A stretch of DNA of 64,000 bases from an uncultured Verrucomicrobiota bacterium (GTDB lineage Bacteria > Verrucomicrobiota > Verrucomicrobiia > Opitutales > Opitutaceae): NCBI GenBank assembly GCA_903960515.1, contig CAJCBL010000302.1:28820-92819 (forward strand), given 5' to 3'. A program made the position numbers and the translations under genes. Position 1 is the first letter of the stretch; every line of letters starts with the position of its first letter. The notes under the pieces are model-generated. The model worked only from the letters and a program-made list of their open reading frames with translations, was not told the origin of the DNA and did no database searches. Shown one piece after another: positions 1-10,372 of the stretch.

Positions 1-89
1 CGGTCGTAATAGACCCACAACCCGAGAAGCAGCGCAACGGCCACGCCGACTGGGAGGACCACAAAGGAAGTGAAGTCGAACGCGGGCAC
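1..89 (-). CDS. Partial N-terminus of a small membrane protein (runs off window edge)
   Basis: Minus strand from GTG at 89 reads (V/M)PAFDFTSFVVLPVGVAVALLLGLWVYYDR, a single TM-like segment with no stop before the window edge. Confidence 0.4.
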   Translation of the reverse strand, partial: MPAFDFTSFVVLPVGVAVALLLGLWVYYD

Positions 90-120
90 AGTTGCGGGTG
101 AAGCGAGCTGGGAAAGCGCA

Positions 121-150
121 AGACGCGCCCCGGGGAATCGGGACGCGTCT
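121..150 (-). terminator. Stem-loop downstream of rplQ (possible terminator, no clear U-tract)
   Basis: AGACGCGYCCC...GGGRCGCGTCT inverted repeat just 3' of the rplQ stop on the minus strand. Confidence 0.45.
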
Positions 151-200
151 TGGTAAACTGGACCTAAACGGGCGGAAGAGCCCTAAGGCAACACGAGGAC

Positions 201-710
201 TCAGGCCTGGGGCTGCTCAGCGGCGGGGGCCGCAGCGGCAGGAGCCTCGGCAGCTACCGCAGCCTTCTTGGCAGCTTTGCGGGGGCGGCTGGTCTTCTTA
301 TAGCCGGGATCGTCGGCGCTGACGAACTCGATGAGAGCCATCTCGGCGGCATCACCCAAGCGCTGGTTGCCCAGCTTGTAGATGCGGGAGTAGCCACCGT
401 TGCGCTTGGCGAACTGCGCAACCTTCTCGTTGAAAAGAAGGCTGATGGCGTCCTCGTTGCGCACCTCGGCCATGGCGAGACGGCGCAGATGCAGAGCGGC
501 GGGCTGAACCTTGCCGTCCTTGCGCTCGATGGCCGCGGCCTTCTTGGCCTTGGTGATGATCTTCTCGATGAACGGACGCAGCGCGCGGGCTTTCGCGAGG
601 GTGGTCTTGATACGACCACTCGTGATGAGCGACGCGGCGAGGTTGGCAAGGAGCGCCGAGCGATGCTCCTTGGTGAGTCCGAGCTGGTGATTGTGTTTGC
701 AGTGACGCAT
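201..710 (-). CDS. rplQ: 50S ribosomal protein L17 with Ala/Lys-rich C-terminal tail
   Basis: MRHCKHNHQLGLTKEHRSALLANLAASLI... typical L17; last gene of alpha operon. Confidence 0.97.
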   Translation of the reverse strand: MRHCKHNHQLGLTKEHRSALLANLAASLITSGRIKTTLAKARALRPFIEKIITKAKKAAAIERKDGKVQPAALHLRRLAMAEVRNEDAISLLFNEKVAQFAKRNGGYSRIYKLGNQRLGDAAEMALIEFVSADDPGYKKTSRPRKAAKKAAVAAEAPAAAAPAAEQPQA

Positions 711-811
711 TGTCGTAAAACTTAGATTGGGGGCCGGGCTCCGGGTAGCTCAACGGGCGGCGCGAGTGGCGCGCTGCCCGTGGAAGCGGGAATCGGGGGG
801 CCGGAGTCGGT

Positions 812-1813
812 TCAGGCTTCCTTCTTGGAGTCGAGGAGGCGTTCGTCGAACTTCATGCCCAGCGACAGGCCGAGTGCTTCGAGCTTCTCCTTGATTTCGT
901 TGAGCGACTTCTTGCCGAAGTTGCGGTACTTGAGCATCTCCTGCTCGGTCTTCATAGCCAACTCGCCCACGGTGGTGATGTTGGCGTTGTTGAGGCAGTT
1001 GGCGGCGCGCACCGAGAGTTCGATCTCGTTGACGGACATGTTGAGCAGCTTGCGCAACTTGTTCTGCTCTTCGCTGACCTCAGGCTGGATGCTCTCGAAC
1101 TCGAAGTGCTCCTGCGACACACGGTCGAAGACGTCGAGGTGGTGCTTGAGGATCGAGGCGGACTGCTTGAGGGCGTCGTCCGGGTTGATGCGCCCGTCGG
1201 TCCAGACTTCGAGTACGAGTTTGTCGTAATCGGTGATCTGGCCCACGCGGGTAGCTTCGACCGAATACTTCACCAAGCGCACGGGAGAGAAGAGGGAATC
1301 GATCGGAATAACGCCGATGGGTTGGTCCTCCTTCTTGTTCTCGGAGCCGGGGCAGTAACCGCGACCAGTCTTGATCTCGATCTCGGCCTCGAAGGTGCGA
1401 ACACGGTCGAGGGTGCAGATGAGCTGCTCGGGATTGATGATCTCGATGTTGGAGTCGGCACTGATGTCGGCGGCGGTGATCGCCCCCTCCTTGTGCACCT
1501 TGATACTGAGAGCGATCGGCTCGCGTTTATGCGAGATGATCAGGATCTTCTTGAGGTTGAGCACGACGTCGGTGACGTCCTCGACGACTCCGTCGATGCT
1601 CTGGAACTCGTGGTTGACGCCATCAATCCGGATGGAGGAGATGGCGGCTCCCTCGATGGAGCTGAGGAGGACACGGCGCAGCGAATTGCCAACGGTGTGT
1701 CCATAGCCGGCCTCGAACGGTTCGGCGATGAATTTGGCGTAGGTGGGCGTGGAGCCTTCCTCGACCTTCACCAGCTTGTTGGGCAGTTCGAACTTACCGA
1801 GACGCTTGGGCAT
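812..1813 (-). CDS. rpoA: DNA-directed RNA polymerase subunit alpha
   Basis: GYGHTVGNSLRRVLLSS and alpha-CTD motifs; alpha operon position. Confidence 0.98.
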   Translation of the reverse strand: MPKRLGKFELPNKLVKVEEGSTPTYAKFIAEPFEAGYGHTVGNSLRRVLLSSIEGAAISSIRIDGVNHEFQSIDGVVEDVTDVVLNLKKILIISHKREPIALSIKVHKEGAITAADISADSNIEIINPEQLICTLDRVRTFEAEIEIKTGRGYCPGSENKKEDQPIGVIPIDSLFSPVRLVKYSVEATRVGQITDYDKLVLEVWTDGRINPDDALKQSASILKHHLDVFDRVSQEHFEFESIQPEVSEEQNKLRKLLNMSVNEIELSVRAANCLNNANITTVGELAMKTEQEMLKYRNFGKKSLNEIKEKLEALGLSLGMKFDERLLDSKKEA

Positions 1814-1880
1814 GGCGCAAAAAGATGAGGGTTGCGATAGGTAATGAGGTTGATCAGCGGAGGCGGGTTCAACGAGCCGA

Positions 1881-2492
1881 TTAGCGGCTGTAGAACTCGA
1901 CGATCAACTGCTCATTGATGCTCGGGTCCATCTCCTCACGGGTGGGGAGGCGGACGACGCCGGCCTTAAGGCCCTCGGCGTTGAGGGTGAGCCACGGCGG
2001 GGGCGTGCGCAGGCGGTTCTCCTCGAGATTGCGCACGACGACCTGGCGGGAGCCGGGGTTGGCGCGCACCTCGATCTCGTCGCCAGCAGCCAAGGTGTAG
2101 GACGGGATGTCCACCTTGTGTCCGTTGATACGGATATGGCCGTGGTTTACGAACTGGCGTGCTGCGCGGCGGGTCTTGGCGAAGCCGAGCAGGTACACCA
2201 CGCTGTCGAGACGGGTTTCCAGCAATTGCAGGAAACGCGAGCCGGTGACGCCGCGCTCGTGCTTGGCGATGGCGAAGATGCGGCGGAACTGGCGCTCGAG
2301 CAGGCCGTAGGTGTAACGGAGCTTCTGCTTCTCGATGAGGCCTTTGGAGTACTCGCTCGTCTTGCGACGGGCGGCTTTGGGGCCGTGCTGGCCAGGGGGG
2401 AAGTTGCGTTTCTCAAGCGCCTTGGTGAAGCCCATGATGGGCGCACCGAAACGGCGGTTAATTCTGGCAACAGGACCGGTATAACGAGCCAT
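1881..2492 (-). CDS. rpsD: 30S ribosomal protein S4
   Basis: MARYTGPVARINRRFG..., S4 domain RRAARQFVNHGHIRING. Confidence 0.98.
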   Translation of the reverse strand: MARYTGPVARINRRFGAPIMGFTKALEKRNFPPGQHGPKAARRKTSEYSKGLIEKQKLRYTYGLLERQFRRIFAIAKHERGVTGSRFLQLLETRLDSVVYLLGFAKTRRAARQFVNHGHIRINGHKVDIPSYTLAAGDEIEVRANPGSRQVVVRNLEENRLRTPPPWLTLNAEGLKAGVVRLPTREEMDPSINEQLIVEFYSR

Positions 2493-2540
2493 GGAAAAGG
2501 AACGGTCGAAAGTGAAAAGTGGTGGTGATGGCGCGCGCGA

Positions 2541-3113
2541 TTAGACGCGGCGTGCCTTGCGGGGACGGCACCCGTTGTGCGGGATGGGCGTCACGTCGAT
2601 GATGGCGGTCACTTCCAAGCCTACGGCCTGGAGGGCGCGCACTGCGGAATCACGACCGAGGCCGGGACCGGCCACGCGGATGGTGATGTCCTTGAGACCG
2701 TGGGCCATGGCGCCGCGAGCGGCTTCCTGGGCTACGATCTGGGCAGCATAGGCGGTGGACTTGCGCGAACCGCGGAAATTGCACTTCCCGGCGCTGGCCC
2801 AGGAGATGACATTACCCTTCAGATCGGTGATCGAAACGATCGTGTTGTTGAAGGAGGCGGTCACGAAGGCGATGCCTGTCGTGATATTCTTGGCGCCCTT
2901 GGCCTTGCGGACCTTGAGGGCGACAATCTCGTCCTTAAGGAGGTCGGCACCGGTCGCAACCTTGGGAGCTTCGGCCACAGCGGCTTCGGCGCCGGCAGCG
3001 GCGGATTTATCGGCGGCGGGTGCGCCCTTGGTCTTGGTCTCCTCAACGGAAGCCTCGACGGGTTTGGCCTCTTTCTTCGGGGCCTTCTTGGAAACGGATT
3101 TCTCTTCAGCCAT
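2541..3113 (-). CDS. rpsK: 30S ribosomal protein S11 with N-terminal extension
   Basis: [30 protein letters not shown]...[15 protein letters not shown] preceded by a low-complexity Ala/Lys/Glu extension of roughly 70 aa. Confidence 0.96.
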   Translation of the reverse strand: MAEEKSVSKKAPKKEAKPVEASVEETKTKGAPAADKSAAAGAEAAVAEAPKVATGADLLKDEIVALKVRKAKGAKNITTGIAFVTASFNNTIVSITDLKGNVISWASAGKCNFRGSRKSTAYAAQIVAQEAARGAMAHGLKDITIRVAGPGLGRDSAVRALQAVGLEVTAIIDVTPIPHNGCRPRKARRV

Positions 3114-3124
3114 GGTGGTACGTG

Positions 3125-3502
3125 TTACTCGGCTTTCTTAGCGACACCAACGGTCTTGCGGGGGCCCTTACGGGTACGCGCGTTGGTCTTGGTGCGCTGG
3201 CCGCGCACGGGCAGGCTGCGACGATGACGCATGCCTCGGTAGCAGTTGATCGCCTGGAGGCGGCGGATGTTGGTGGTGATCTCACGACGGAGATCGCCCT
3301 CAACCACCCACTTCTTCTCAGCAATGAGGGTCATGATCTTGTTGAGCTGCTCTTCCGAAAGGTCGGAAGCGCGCATGTTGGGATCGATGCCGATTTGTGC
3401 GACGATCAGGTCGGCCCGGTCGGGACCGATACCGTAGATGTAGCGCAAGGCGTACGGGACTTTTTTCTTAGCGGGGATTTCCACCCCAAGGAGGCGAGGC
3501 AT
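3125..3502 (-). CDS. rpsM: 30S ribosomal protein S13
   Basis: [26 protein letters not shown]...[14 protein letters not shown]. Confidence 0.98.
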   Translation of the reverse strand: MPRLLGVEIPAKKKVPYALRYIYGIGPDRADLIVAQIGIDPNMRASDLSEEQLNKIMTLIAEKKWVVEGDLRREITTNIRRLQAINCYRGMRHRRSLPVRGQRTKTNARTRKGPRKTVGVAKKAE

Positions 3503-3540
3503 GGTATGAGTTTAGATTATTAGGAAAGGGAAGATGGAGC

Positions 3541-4314
3541 TTAGGCACCCTGGATCGTGAGGATCTCGGGGCCGTTCTCTGTGGTGAGCACGGTATGTTC
3601 GAAGTGGGCGGAAGGGCGGCGGTCGGCGCTGACGACGGTCCATCCGTCGGAGAGAGTCTCTATGCGGTGAGTGCCCGTGTTGACCATCGGTTCGATTGCG
3701 AGTGTCATGCCGGGGCGGATCTTGTCGCCGGTGCCTTTGCGTCCGAAGTTTGGAATCTGCGGTTCCTCATGCATCGAGCGGCCGACCCCGTGGCCAACCA
3801 TGTCGCGCACCACGCTGAAACCCTCGGCTTCTACGAAGCTTTGGACTGCGTGGGAGATGTCGCCTATGCGATTCCCTACCTTGGCGAAGCTGATCCCGTG
3901 GTAAAGCGCTGCTTCGGTCACCTTGAGGAGTCGCTCGACGGCCGGTGAAACCGGGTCGATGCGCACCGTGGTGGCGTTGTCGCCTATCCAACCTTCGTAT
4001 TCGAGAACAACGTCTAGCGAGACGATGTCGCCGGGGCGAAGGATGCGCTTGATCGTGCCGATCCCGTGAACGACCTCCTCGTTGACCGAGATACAGGTGT
4101 AAGCGGGATAGGCGCGATGGCTGCGGCTAGGGCGATAGTTGAAGCAGGCACTGCGGGCTCCGAACGACTCCATGAGTCGCTTCGCTTCCTGGTCGAGGTC
4201 GTAGGTGCTCACACCCGGGAGGGCTAGCGTGCGCATCTTGGCCAACACAGTGGCGGCGATGCGGCAAGCTTCGCGCATTCCAGCAATCCCCTCCTGGTTC
4301 TTGATCGGAATCAT
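3541..4314 (-). CDS. map: Methionine aminopeptidase type I
   Basis: AYPAYTCISVNEEVVHGIG, GHGVGRSMHEEPQIPNFG, FEHTVLTTENGPEILT. Confidence 0.97.
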   Translation of the reverse strand: MIPIKNQEGIAGMREACRIAATVLAKMRTLALPGVSTYDLDQEAKRLMESFGARSACFNYRPSRSHRAYPAYTCISVNEEVVHGIGTIKRILRPGDIVSLDVVLEYEGWIGDNATTVRIDPVSPAVERLLKVTEAALYHGISFAKVGNRIGDISHAVQSFVEAEGFSVVRDMVGHGVGRSMHEEPQIPNFGRKGTGDKIRPGMTLAIEPMVNTGTHRIETLSDGWTVVSADRRPSAHFEHTVLTTENGPEILTIQGA

Positions 4315-4796
4315 GATTGGGTGGGGATCGTTTCGATGCCAGCATCGACAGTCAGCAGCACTCCCATTGAACGGTAGTGATCGGCGACCGGCGAGGCCTG
4401 TGGGTTCGGTACTCCAAACAGCACACAGGCGTCGAGTGATTCACCGCGAGCTTCGAGCCACTCGTCAAAGACGAGCGACTGGCGCAGATTGCGGGGGAAT
4501 CCCAGGAGCCGGAAGCCGGAGTCGGAGCGGCGGGCGAAGTACCAGCGGCGCAGAAGCGCGAGGAGCGTGTCATCGGCGGGCGGAGTTAGCGCCTTGGCCG
4601 AGCGGCGCAGCGCAGCGCCCAAGGGCGTCTGGCGGGCCGACTCATCGCGGAGAAGAGCTTCGGTTGATACGTGCTCAGAAATCAAAGAACGGACAAATGC
4701 GGGAACCGAACCTGAGCATTCGGCTCCCGATTGGAGAATCAGGAGTTTGGATTTGTCGGATCCAAGGAGGGAAAAGAGTTCAGCAATGGCAACCAT
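4311..4796 (-). CDS. Degenerate adenylate-kinase-like protein (no P-loop, no LID) in the secY-adk-map slot
   Basis: GFRLLGFPRNLRQSLVFDEWLEARGESLDACVLFGVPN resembles Adk GFxLDGFPRTxxQ; P-loop position reads LLILQSGAECSGSV; ATGA overlap with map start. Confidence 0.75.
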   Translation of the reverse strand: MVAIAELFSLLGSDKSKLLILQSGAECSGSVPAFVRSLISEHVSTEALLRDESARQTPLGAALRRSAKALTPPADDTLLALLRRWYFARRSDSGFRLLGFPRNLRQSLVFDEWLEARGESLDACVLFGVPNPQASPVADHYRSMGVLLTVDAGIETIPTQS

Positions 4797-4813
4797 CCCA
4801 ACAAAGTAAAGAA

Positions 4814-6316
4814 CTATGTTTGGGAAAAGTAGCGCACGGCCCAAGCGACCAGTCCGATGAGCAGCAAACTGCCGCAAGCCAAGAGCAAGGGCTGGATGTT
4901 GCGCGCCTCTGCCGCATCCGAGAATCCGGGGAGCGAGGTGCTACGGGAGCGCAGACGACCCTTCTTGAGGAAACCGTCGTAGTGGCGCTGAAGCAGGAAA
5001 GTCTCGAGCTGGCGCATCGTGTCGAGCATTACGCCCACGGTGATCAGCATGCCGGTGCCGCCGAAGAAGTAGGCCACGCGCGGGGCCACCTTCATGTTAT
5101 AGAGCAACAGATCGGGCATTACGGCGATGGCGGTGAGCGCGAGGGCTCCGAAGAGCGTCAGGCGCGTCATAATGAAATCAAGGAACTTGGCGGTGGGTTC
5201 GCCGGGGCGCACTCCGGGGATGTAGCCACCGTACTTCTTGAGGTCATCGGCGATCTGGATGGGCTTGAACATTACAGACACCCAGAAGTAGCTGAAGAAG
5301 AGGATCAGCACGCCGTCCAAGGTGTAGTAGATCCAGTCGCCGCGCAGCAGCTTGCCGGCGAGATCTGAGAGGAAGGGCAAGTTGAAGGTCGCTCCCACCC
5401 AAGCCAAGATCTGCTGGGGGAAAAGGAGGATGGCGCTGGCGAAGATCACGGGCATGACGCCCGAGTAATTGATCTTCAAGGGCAGGAAGGAGCTCTGGCC
5501 GCCGTAGACGCGCTGGCCGATCACGCGCTTGGCGTACTGGACCGGAATCTTGCGCTGCGCCTGGGTGATGGCGACGATGAAGGCCGTGACGCCGAAGAAC
5601 AGGGTGAGCATCACCACCGCATGGATCAGGCCGAAGCTCTGGCCCGTGCCGACAGGAGCGAAGAACAACTGCCAGGTCTGCACTGCTGCGTTGGGGATAT
5701 CGGCGAGAATGCCGATGGTGATCAGGATCGAGATACCGTTGCCGATACCGCGCTGGGTGATCTGCTCGCCCAACCACATCATCAAGAGTGTTCCGGCGGT
5801 GAGGAAAATCGTGGAGGTGACCAGGAACCAGCCCTTGCTGGCGATCACGATGCTGCCGTACTGGGCCTCGTTGTATCCAGGGAAGAGGCGGCTGGGGTTC
5901 TCAAGGGCGCCCAAGAGCAGCAGGCCCTGGACGATGCAGATCACCACAGTGAGATACCGGGTGTACTGCTGCACCTTCTGGCGGCCCACGTCGCCCTCCT
6001 GCTGGAGGCGGGCGAGCTGGGGCACCACGGCGACCATCAACTGCATGATGATCGAAGCGCTCACATTGGGCATGATGCCCATGGCGCAGATGGCGCCCTT
6101 GAGGAGCGCGCCACCGGTGAACATGTTGTACAGACCCATCACGGCTCCTGCCGCCGATCCCGACTGTTGCCGGAAGAATTCCTGCAACGGTGCCGGGTCG
6201 ATGCCCGGCAGCGGGATGTGGGCGCCAACGCGCGCCACGAAGATAAGGGCCAGCGTGAAGAAGATCCGTTGCCGGAGCTCCGGTATCTTCAGGCAGTTCG
6301 CAAAGGCGGAGAACAC
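4814..6316 (-). CDS. secY: Preprotein translocase subunit SecY
   Basis: FSAFANCLKIPELRQRIFFTLALIFVARVGAHIPLPGID, GIGNGISILI, multiple TM segments. Confidence 0.98.
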   Translation of the reverse strand: MFSAFANCLKIPELRQRIFFTLALIFVARVGAHIPLPGIDPAPLQEFFRQQSGSAAGAVMGLYNMFTGGALLKGAICAMGIMPNVSASIIMQLMVAVVPQLARLQQEGDVGRQKVQQYTRYLTVVICIVQGLLLLGALENPSRLFPGYNEAQYGSIVIASKGWFLVTSTIFLTAGTLLMMWLGEQITQRGIGNGISILITIGILADIPNAAVQTWQLFFAPVGTGQSFGLIHAVVMLTLFFGVTAFIVAITQAQRKIPVQYAKRVIGQRVYGGQSSFLPLKINYSGVMPVIFASAILLFPQQILAWVGATFNLPFLSDLAGKLLRGDWIYYTLDGVLILFFSYFWVSVMFKPIQIADDLKKYGGYIPGVRPGEPTAKFLDFIMTRLTLFGALALTAIAVMPDLLLYNMKVAPRVAYFFGGTGMLITVGVMLDTMRQLETFLLQRHYDGFLKKGRLRSRSTSLPGFSDAAEARNIQPLLLACGSLLLIGLVAWAVRYFSQT

Positions 6317-6381
6317 GGGATGGAGTGGTCGGGATGTAAAATGGGTAGGCGCGCCCGAAGGCGCGCCTGCTCAGGCAACGA

Positions 6382-6828
6382 TCAGGCTACGATAGCCTGG
6401 CCGCCAGCCTTCTCGATCTTCTCCTGGGCGGACCCGGAGAATTTCGAGGCGGTAATCTTGAAGATGCGGGTAACCTCACCCACACCGAGAATCTTCAACG
6501 GCAGTTCGGCGTAGCGGATAAGGCCAGCCTGGACCAGAACCTCGGAGTTCACTTCAACCACCGAATCCTCGAGGCAATCGAGATCGCCTACGTTGATGAT
6601 GGAGAATACCGTCTTGAAGTTCTTGTTGTTGAAACCGCGGTGCGGGAGCTTGCGGTACAGGGGCATCTGGCCGCCTTCGAAGCCGGGGCGAATGCCCGAG
6701 CCCGAACGGGCGGTCTGGCCCTTGCCTCCCCTACCCGAGGTTTTGCCATGTCCGCTGCCTTCGCCGCAACCCACGCGCTTGCGGCGGTGGACGGCTCCGG
6801 GAGTGTTCTTGAGATCGTGTAGCTTCAT
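6382..6828 (-). CDS. rplO: 50S ribosomal protein L15
   Basis: MKLHDLKNTPGAVHRRKRVGCGEGSGHGKTSGRGGKGQ; start set at internal ATG 6828. Confidence 0.97.
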   Translation of the reverse strand: MKLHDLKNTPGAVHRRKRVGCGEGSGHGKTSGRGGKGQTARSGSGIRPGFEGGQMPLYRKLPHRGFNNKNFKTVFSIINVGDLDCLEDSVVEVNSEVLVQAGLIRYAELPLKILGVGEVTRIFKITASKFSGSAQEKIEKAGGQAIVA

Positions 6829-6854
6829 ATGCGCTGTGTGGTTGGTGCCTGCGA

Positions 6855-7379
6855 TCAACCCTGAACCTGGCGGACTTGTTGGAACTGCTCGGCCGTGCGC
6901 AATTGGCGCAGACCGCTCAGGGTGGCATTGACAACCGCGATATGGTTGCTGGAGCCCATCGACTTGGAGAGCACGTTGTGGATGCCGGCCGCCTCGAGCA
7001 CAGCGCGCACGCCGCCACCAGCAATGATGCCGGTACCGGGGCTGGCTGGGCGCAGGAGAACCTTGCCGCCATCGCACACGCCAAGCACTTCATGGGGGAT
7101 GGTATCACCCTTGAGCTTGACGGGAACCATGTTCTTGCGGGCGTTTTCAGTGCCCTTCTTGATGGAATCGGGCACTTCGTTGGCCTTGCCGTAGCCGATG
7201 CCCACGCTGCCCTTACCGTCGCCTACGACGACGAGAGCGGAGAAGCTGAAGCGCCGGCCGCCCTTCACAACCTTGGAGCATCGGTTGATGAACACGACTT
7301 TTTCGATCAAGCCGGATTCTGGGGGCGGAGGGCCGCCGCGGCCGGAGGAGGAGGAACGGGAGTCTTTATAGGTCGCCAT
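6855..7379 (-). CDS. rpsE: 30S ribosomal protein S5
   Basis: [45 protein letters not shown]. Confidence 0.98.
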   Translation of the reverse strand: MATYKDSRSSSSGRGGPPPPESGLIEKVVFINRCSKVVKGGRRFSFSALVVVGDGKGSVGIGYGKANEVPDSIKKGTENARKNMVPVKLKGDTIPHEVLGVCDGGKVLLRPASPGTGIIAGGGVRAVLEAAGIHNVLSKSMGSSNHIAVVNATLSGLRQLRTAEQFQQVRQVQG

Positions 7380-7389
7380 GGTCGCGGTG

Positions 7390-7752
7390 TTAGAACTTCA
7401 GGCCGGCCTCACGGACGGCTTCAGCGAAGATTTTGACCTTACCGTGGTAACGGAGGCCGTTGCGGTCGAAGACCACAGTGTTGATCCCGGCAGCGGTGGC
7501 TTTGGCGGCGAAAGTGCCGGCCAAGGTCTTGGCGCTGTTGCCGTTGGCGGCGAGCTTCTGGGCCCGCAGATCGGGGGTGAGCGTCGAGACGGCGACAAGG
7601 GTGGTGCCCAAGACGTCGTCGATGGCCTGGGCGTAAATGTGCTTGCCACTGAAGTGCACGCAGAGACGGGGGCGAACGGCGGTGCCGGTAACCTTCTTGC
7701 GGATGCGCCACTTGCGCTTCTGGAGCAGCTGGGCTTTGCGAATGGTGTTCAT
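7390..7752 (-). CDS. rplR: 50S ribosomal protein L18
   Basis: [20 protein letters not shown]... [22 protein letters not shown]. Confidence 0.97.
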   Translation of the reverse strand: MNTIRKAQLLQKRKWRIRKKVTGTAVRPRLCVHFSGKHIYAQAIDDVLGTTLVAVSTLTPDLRAQKLAANGNSAKTLAGTFAAKATAAGINTVVFDRNGLRYHGKVKIFAEAVREAGLKF

Positions 7753-7781
7753 CGCTGGATTGGTGTTCTGGTGTCGCGCGC

Positions 7782-8318
7782 TTAGGCGACAGTCTTGCCT
7801 TCCTTGCGGCGGACGCGTTCGCCAACAATGCGGACGCCTTTGCCCTTGTAGGGTTCCGGCGGATAATAGGCGCGAATTTCTGAGGCTACCTTGCCGACGA
7901 GTTGCTTGTCGCAGCCCTCGATCTTGACCTTGGTCTGGTCGGCGACCACGACCTTGATGCCTTCGGGGATCTCGTACTTGATGGGGTGCGAGTAGCCGAG
8001 AGCGAGGTCGACAAATTTGCCGACGACGGCGGCCTTGAAACCGACGCCTTGGATCTCGAGATCCTTGACGTAGGGGGCGACCACTCCGTTGACCATGCCG
8101 TTCACGATGGAACGGGCGGTGCCGTACATCGCCTTGGCGAAACGGCTCTCGGAGGTGGGGCTGAAGATCAGCTTGCCGTCGATCTGTTCGATCTTTACGG
8201 CGGAAGCGAAGGAGTGCTGGACCTTGCCCTTGGGGCCTTCCACCAGGACGTTGCCGTCCTTGATGGTAACCTTGACTTTGGCAGGGACAGGGATGGGAAG
8301 TTTTCCGATTCGGCTCAT
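7782..8318 (-). CDS. rplF: 50S ribosomal protein L6
   Basis: [31 protein letters not shown]...[16 protein letters not shown]. Confidence 0.98.
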   Translation of the reverse strand: MSRIGKLPIPVPAKVKVTIKDGNVLVEGPKGKVQHSFASAVKIEQIDGKLIFSPTSESRFAKAMYGTARSIVNGMVNGVVAPYVKDLEIQGVGFKAAVVGKFVDLALGYSHPIKYEIPEGIKVVVADQTKVKIEGCDKQLVGKVASEIRAYYPPEPYKGKGVRIVGERVRRKEGKTVA

Positions 8319-8331
8319 GGTGGGCGGCTCC

Positions 8332-8724
8332 TTACCAGATGCTGCAGAGGAGTTCGCCGCCGAGCTTCTGGCGCCGGGCGTCCTGATCTTTCATCGGCCC
8401 CTTGGAGGTCGAGACGATCGAGATGCCCAGGCCATTGAGCACACGGGGAATTTCACGGTAGCCGTAGTAGAGACGGCAGCCGGGCGTGCTGTTGCGGCGG
8501 AGGTTGGTGATGGCGGGGGTGTTGTCGACGTACTTGAGCTTGAGAACGACGGTCTTGTGACCGGCCTCGTCGCGCCCTTCAGTGCTGTCGAGGATGTACC
8601 CCTCGTTCTTGAGGATGCCGGCGATGGCAGCCTTCAAAATGCTATGCGGCACAACGCACTCGGCCTGACCGGCCTTGAGTGAGTTGCGAACTCGCGTGAG
8701 AAAATCGCTGATTGGATCTGTCAT
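8332..8724 (-). CDS. rpsH: 30S ribosomal protein S8
   Basis: MTDPISDFLTRVRNSLKAGQ...GISIVSTSKGPMKDQDARRQKLGGELLCSIW. Confidence 0.98.
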   Translation of the reverse strand: MTDPISDFLTRVRNSLKAGQAECVVPHSILKAAIAGILKNEGYILDSTEGRDEAGHKTVVLKLKYVDNTPAITNLRRNSTPGCRLYYGYREIPRVLNGLGISIVSTSKGPMKDQDARRQKLGGELLCSIW

Positions 8725-8775
8725 GATGCTTGCTGTTGTGGGCCGACCGATATCCGACTGCCGGCCCGAAAATGT

Positions 8776-9081
8776 TTACCAGGAACTCTTAGTGACGCCG
8801 GGGATTTTTCCGTTCAGCGCGAGTTCACGGAAAGTGATACGCGAGACGCGGAAGCGGCGGAGGTAGCCACGGGGGCGACCACTTAGCAAGCAGCGATTGC
8901 GCACGCGAATCGCCGAAGCGTCGCGGGGCTGCTTGGCCAAGGCCTTCTGGGCCGCGAAGAACTCTTCGTCGGTGGCCTTCGGGTTGGCGAGGATGGCCTT
9001 GAGCTCAGCACGCTTGACCGCGAATTTCTCGACGGTGGCGATGCGGCGTTTGTTCTTCTCGATGGCGGAAGTTTTCGGCAT
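8776..9081 (-). CDS. rpsN: 30S ribosomal protein S14 (long, zinc-independent form)
   Basis: [20 protein letters not shown]...[28 protein letters not shown]; 101 aa from internal ATG 9081. Confidence 0.97.
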   Translation of the reverse strand: MPKTSAIEKNKRRIATVEKFAVKRAELKAILANPKATDEEFFAAQKALAKQPRDASAIRVRNRCLLSGRPRGYLRRFRVSRITFRELALNGKIPGVTKSSW

Positions 9082-9088
9082 GGCAGTA

Positions 9089-9670
9089 TCAGGCGGCTGC
9101 GGTGGGAGTCTTGGCGTGGACCACTTCCACGCGGCGGAAGGGGAATCCGAGCAGCTTGAGCAGCTCGCGTCCTTCGTCGTCGGTGCCGGCGGTGGTGACC
9201 AGGGAAATATCGAGACCCATGGTGCGCTTGGTGTTCTCCAACGAGATCTCGGGGAAGATCGAGTAGTCGGAAACGCCCAAGTTGTAGTTGCCGTTGCCGT
9301 CAAACTTGGTGGGCACGCCGCGGAAATCGCGGATGGCCGGCAAAGCGACCACGAGCAGGCGGGAGAGGAAGTGCCACATATTGTCGCTGCGAAGAGTGAC
9401 GGTGGCACCCACGACCTGGCCGGCGCGGAGCTTGAAGTTGGCGATGTCCTTGCGGGCCTTCGTGAGCACGGCCTTCTGGCCGGCGATCGACGAGAGGTCG
9501 CGCTGGCTGTCGGCGATGACATTCTTGTCGGCGCCAGCATTGATGCCAGTGTTGAGAACCACCTTGACAATGCGAGGCAGTTGATGCGGGTTCGTGTATC
9601 CACGGCTCTGTTTAAGAGCGGGAATGACGACCTCGAGATAGTGTTTCTTAAGTTGCGGAACGTTCTTCAT
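9089..9670 (-). CDS. rplE: 50S ribosomal protein L5
   Basis: [40 protein letters not shown]. Confidence 0.98.
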   Translation of the reverse strand: MKNVPQLKKHYLEVVIPALKQSRGYTNPHQLPRIVKVVLNTGINAGADKNVIADSQRDLSSIAGQKAVLTKARKDIANFKLRAGQVVGATVTLRSDNMWHFLSRLLVVALPAIRDFRGVPTKFDGNGNYNLGVSDYSIFPEISLENTKRTMGLDISLVTTAGTDDEGRELLKLLGFPFRRVEVVHAKTPTAAA

Positions 9671-9725
9671 GGGTGTGCGCCGGATTACCGACCCGGCAGC
9701 GTGGTAAGTTGGTCAGACTGACAAC

Positions 9726-10001
9726 TCAGGACGCAGCTTTACCAGCTTTTTTTGAAGCGGGTTTGTCGGCTGCGGTCACCACCTTAAGGTTGGAGACATG
9801 TACAGAGCCTTCGCGCTCTACGATACGGCCCTGGGGATTCGCCTGCGATTTCTTCTCGTGGCGCTTGATCATGGCGACTCCTTCAACAATGGCGCGCTGC
9901 TTGATGGGCAGGATATCGAGTACCTTGCCCTGCTTGCCAGTGTGGGAGCCGGAGATAACGGTGACAGCGTCGCCGCGTTTGATGTGGAATTTCTGCTTCA
10001 T
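9726..10001 (-). CDS. rplX: 50S ribosomal protein L24
   Basis: [30 protein letters not shown] (KOW motif). Confidence 0.97.
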   Translation of the reverse strand: MKQKFHIKRGDAVTVISGSHTGKQGKVLDILPIKQRAIVEGVAMIKRHEKKSQANPQGRIVEREGSVHVSNLKVVTAADKPASKKAGKAAS

Positions 10002-10366
10002 CAGAGAACCTCCGGAGCCAACGAGACGATCTTCATGAAATTTTTCGCACGCAGTTCGCGAGCGACGGGCCCGAAGATACGGGTGCCCTTCGGGTTGCCA
10101 TCGGCGTCGATGATGACGACGGCGTTGCTGTCGAAGCGCAGATAGCTGCCATCGGCGCGATGCAAGGCGGCGCGAGTGCGAACGATGACGGCCTTTACGA
10201 CCTCACCCTTCTTCACGGTCGCATCCGGAGTGCTTTCCTTGATGTGGATAGTGATGGTATCACCCACACCCGCAGTGCGGGTGTTTTGGCCCATGCGACT
10301 AATCATCATCGCCCTGCGGGCGCCGGTGTTGTCGGCAACATCTACCCATGAACGCATTTGGATCAT
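10001..10366 (-). CDS. rplN: 50S ribosomal protein L14
   Basis: [22 protein letters not shown]...[13 protein letters not shown]. Confidence 0.98.
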   Translation of the reverse strand: MIQMRSWVDVADNTGARRAMMISRMGQNTRTAGVGDTITIHIKESTPDATVKKGEVVKAVIVRTRAALHRADGSYLRFDSNAVVIIDADGNPKGTRIFGPVARELRAKNFMKIVSLAPEVL

Positions 10367-10372
10367 AGTATG

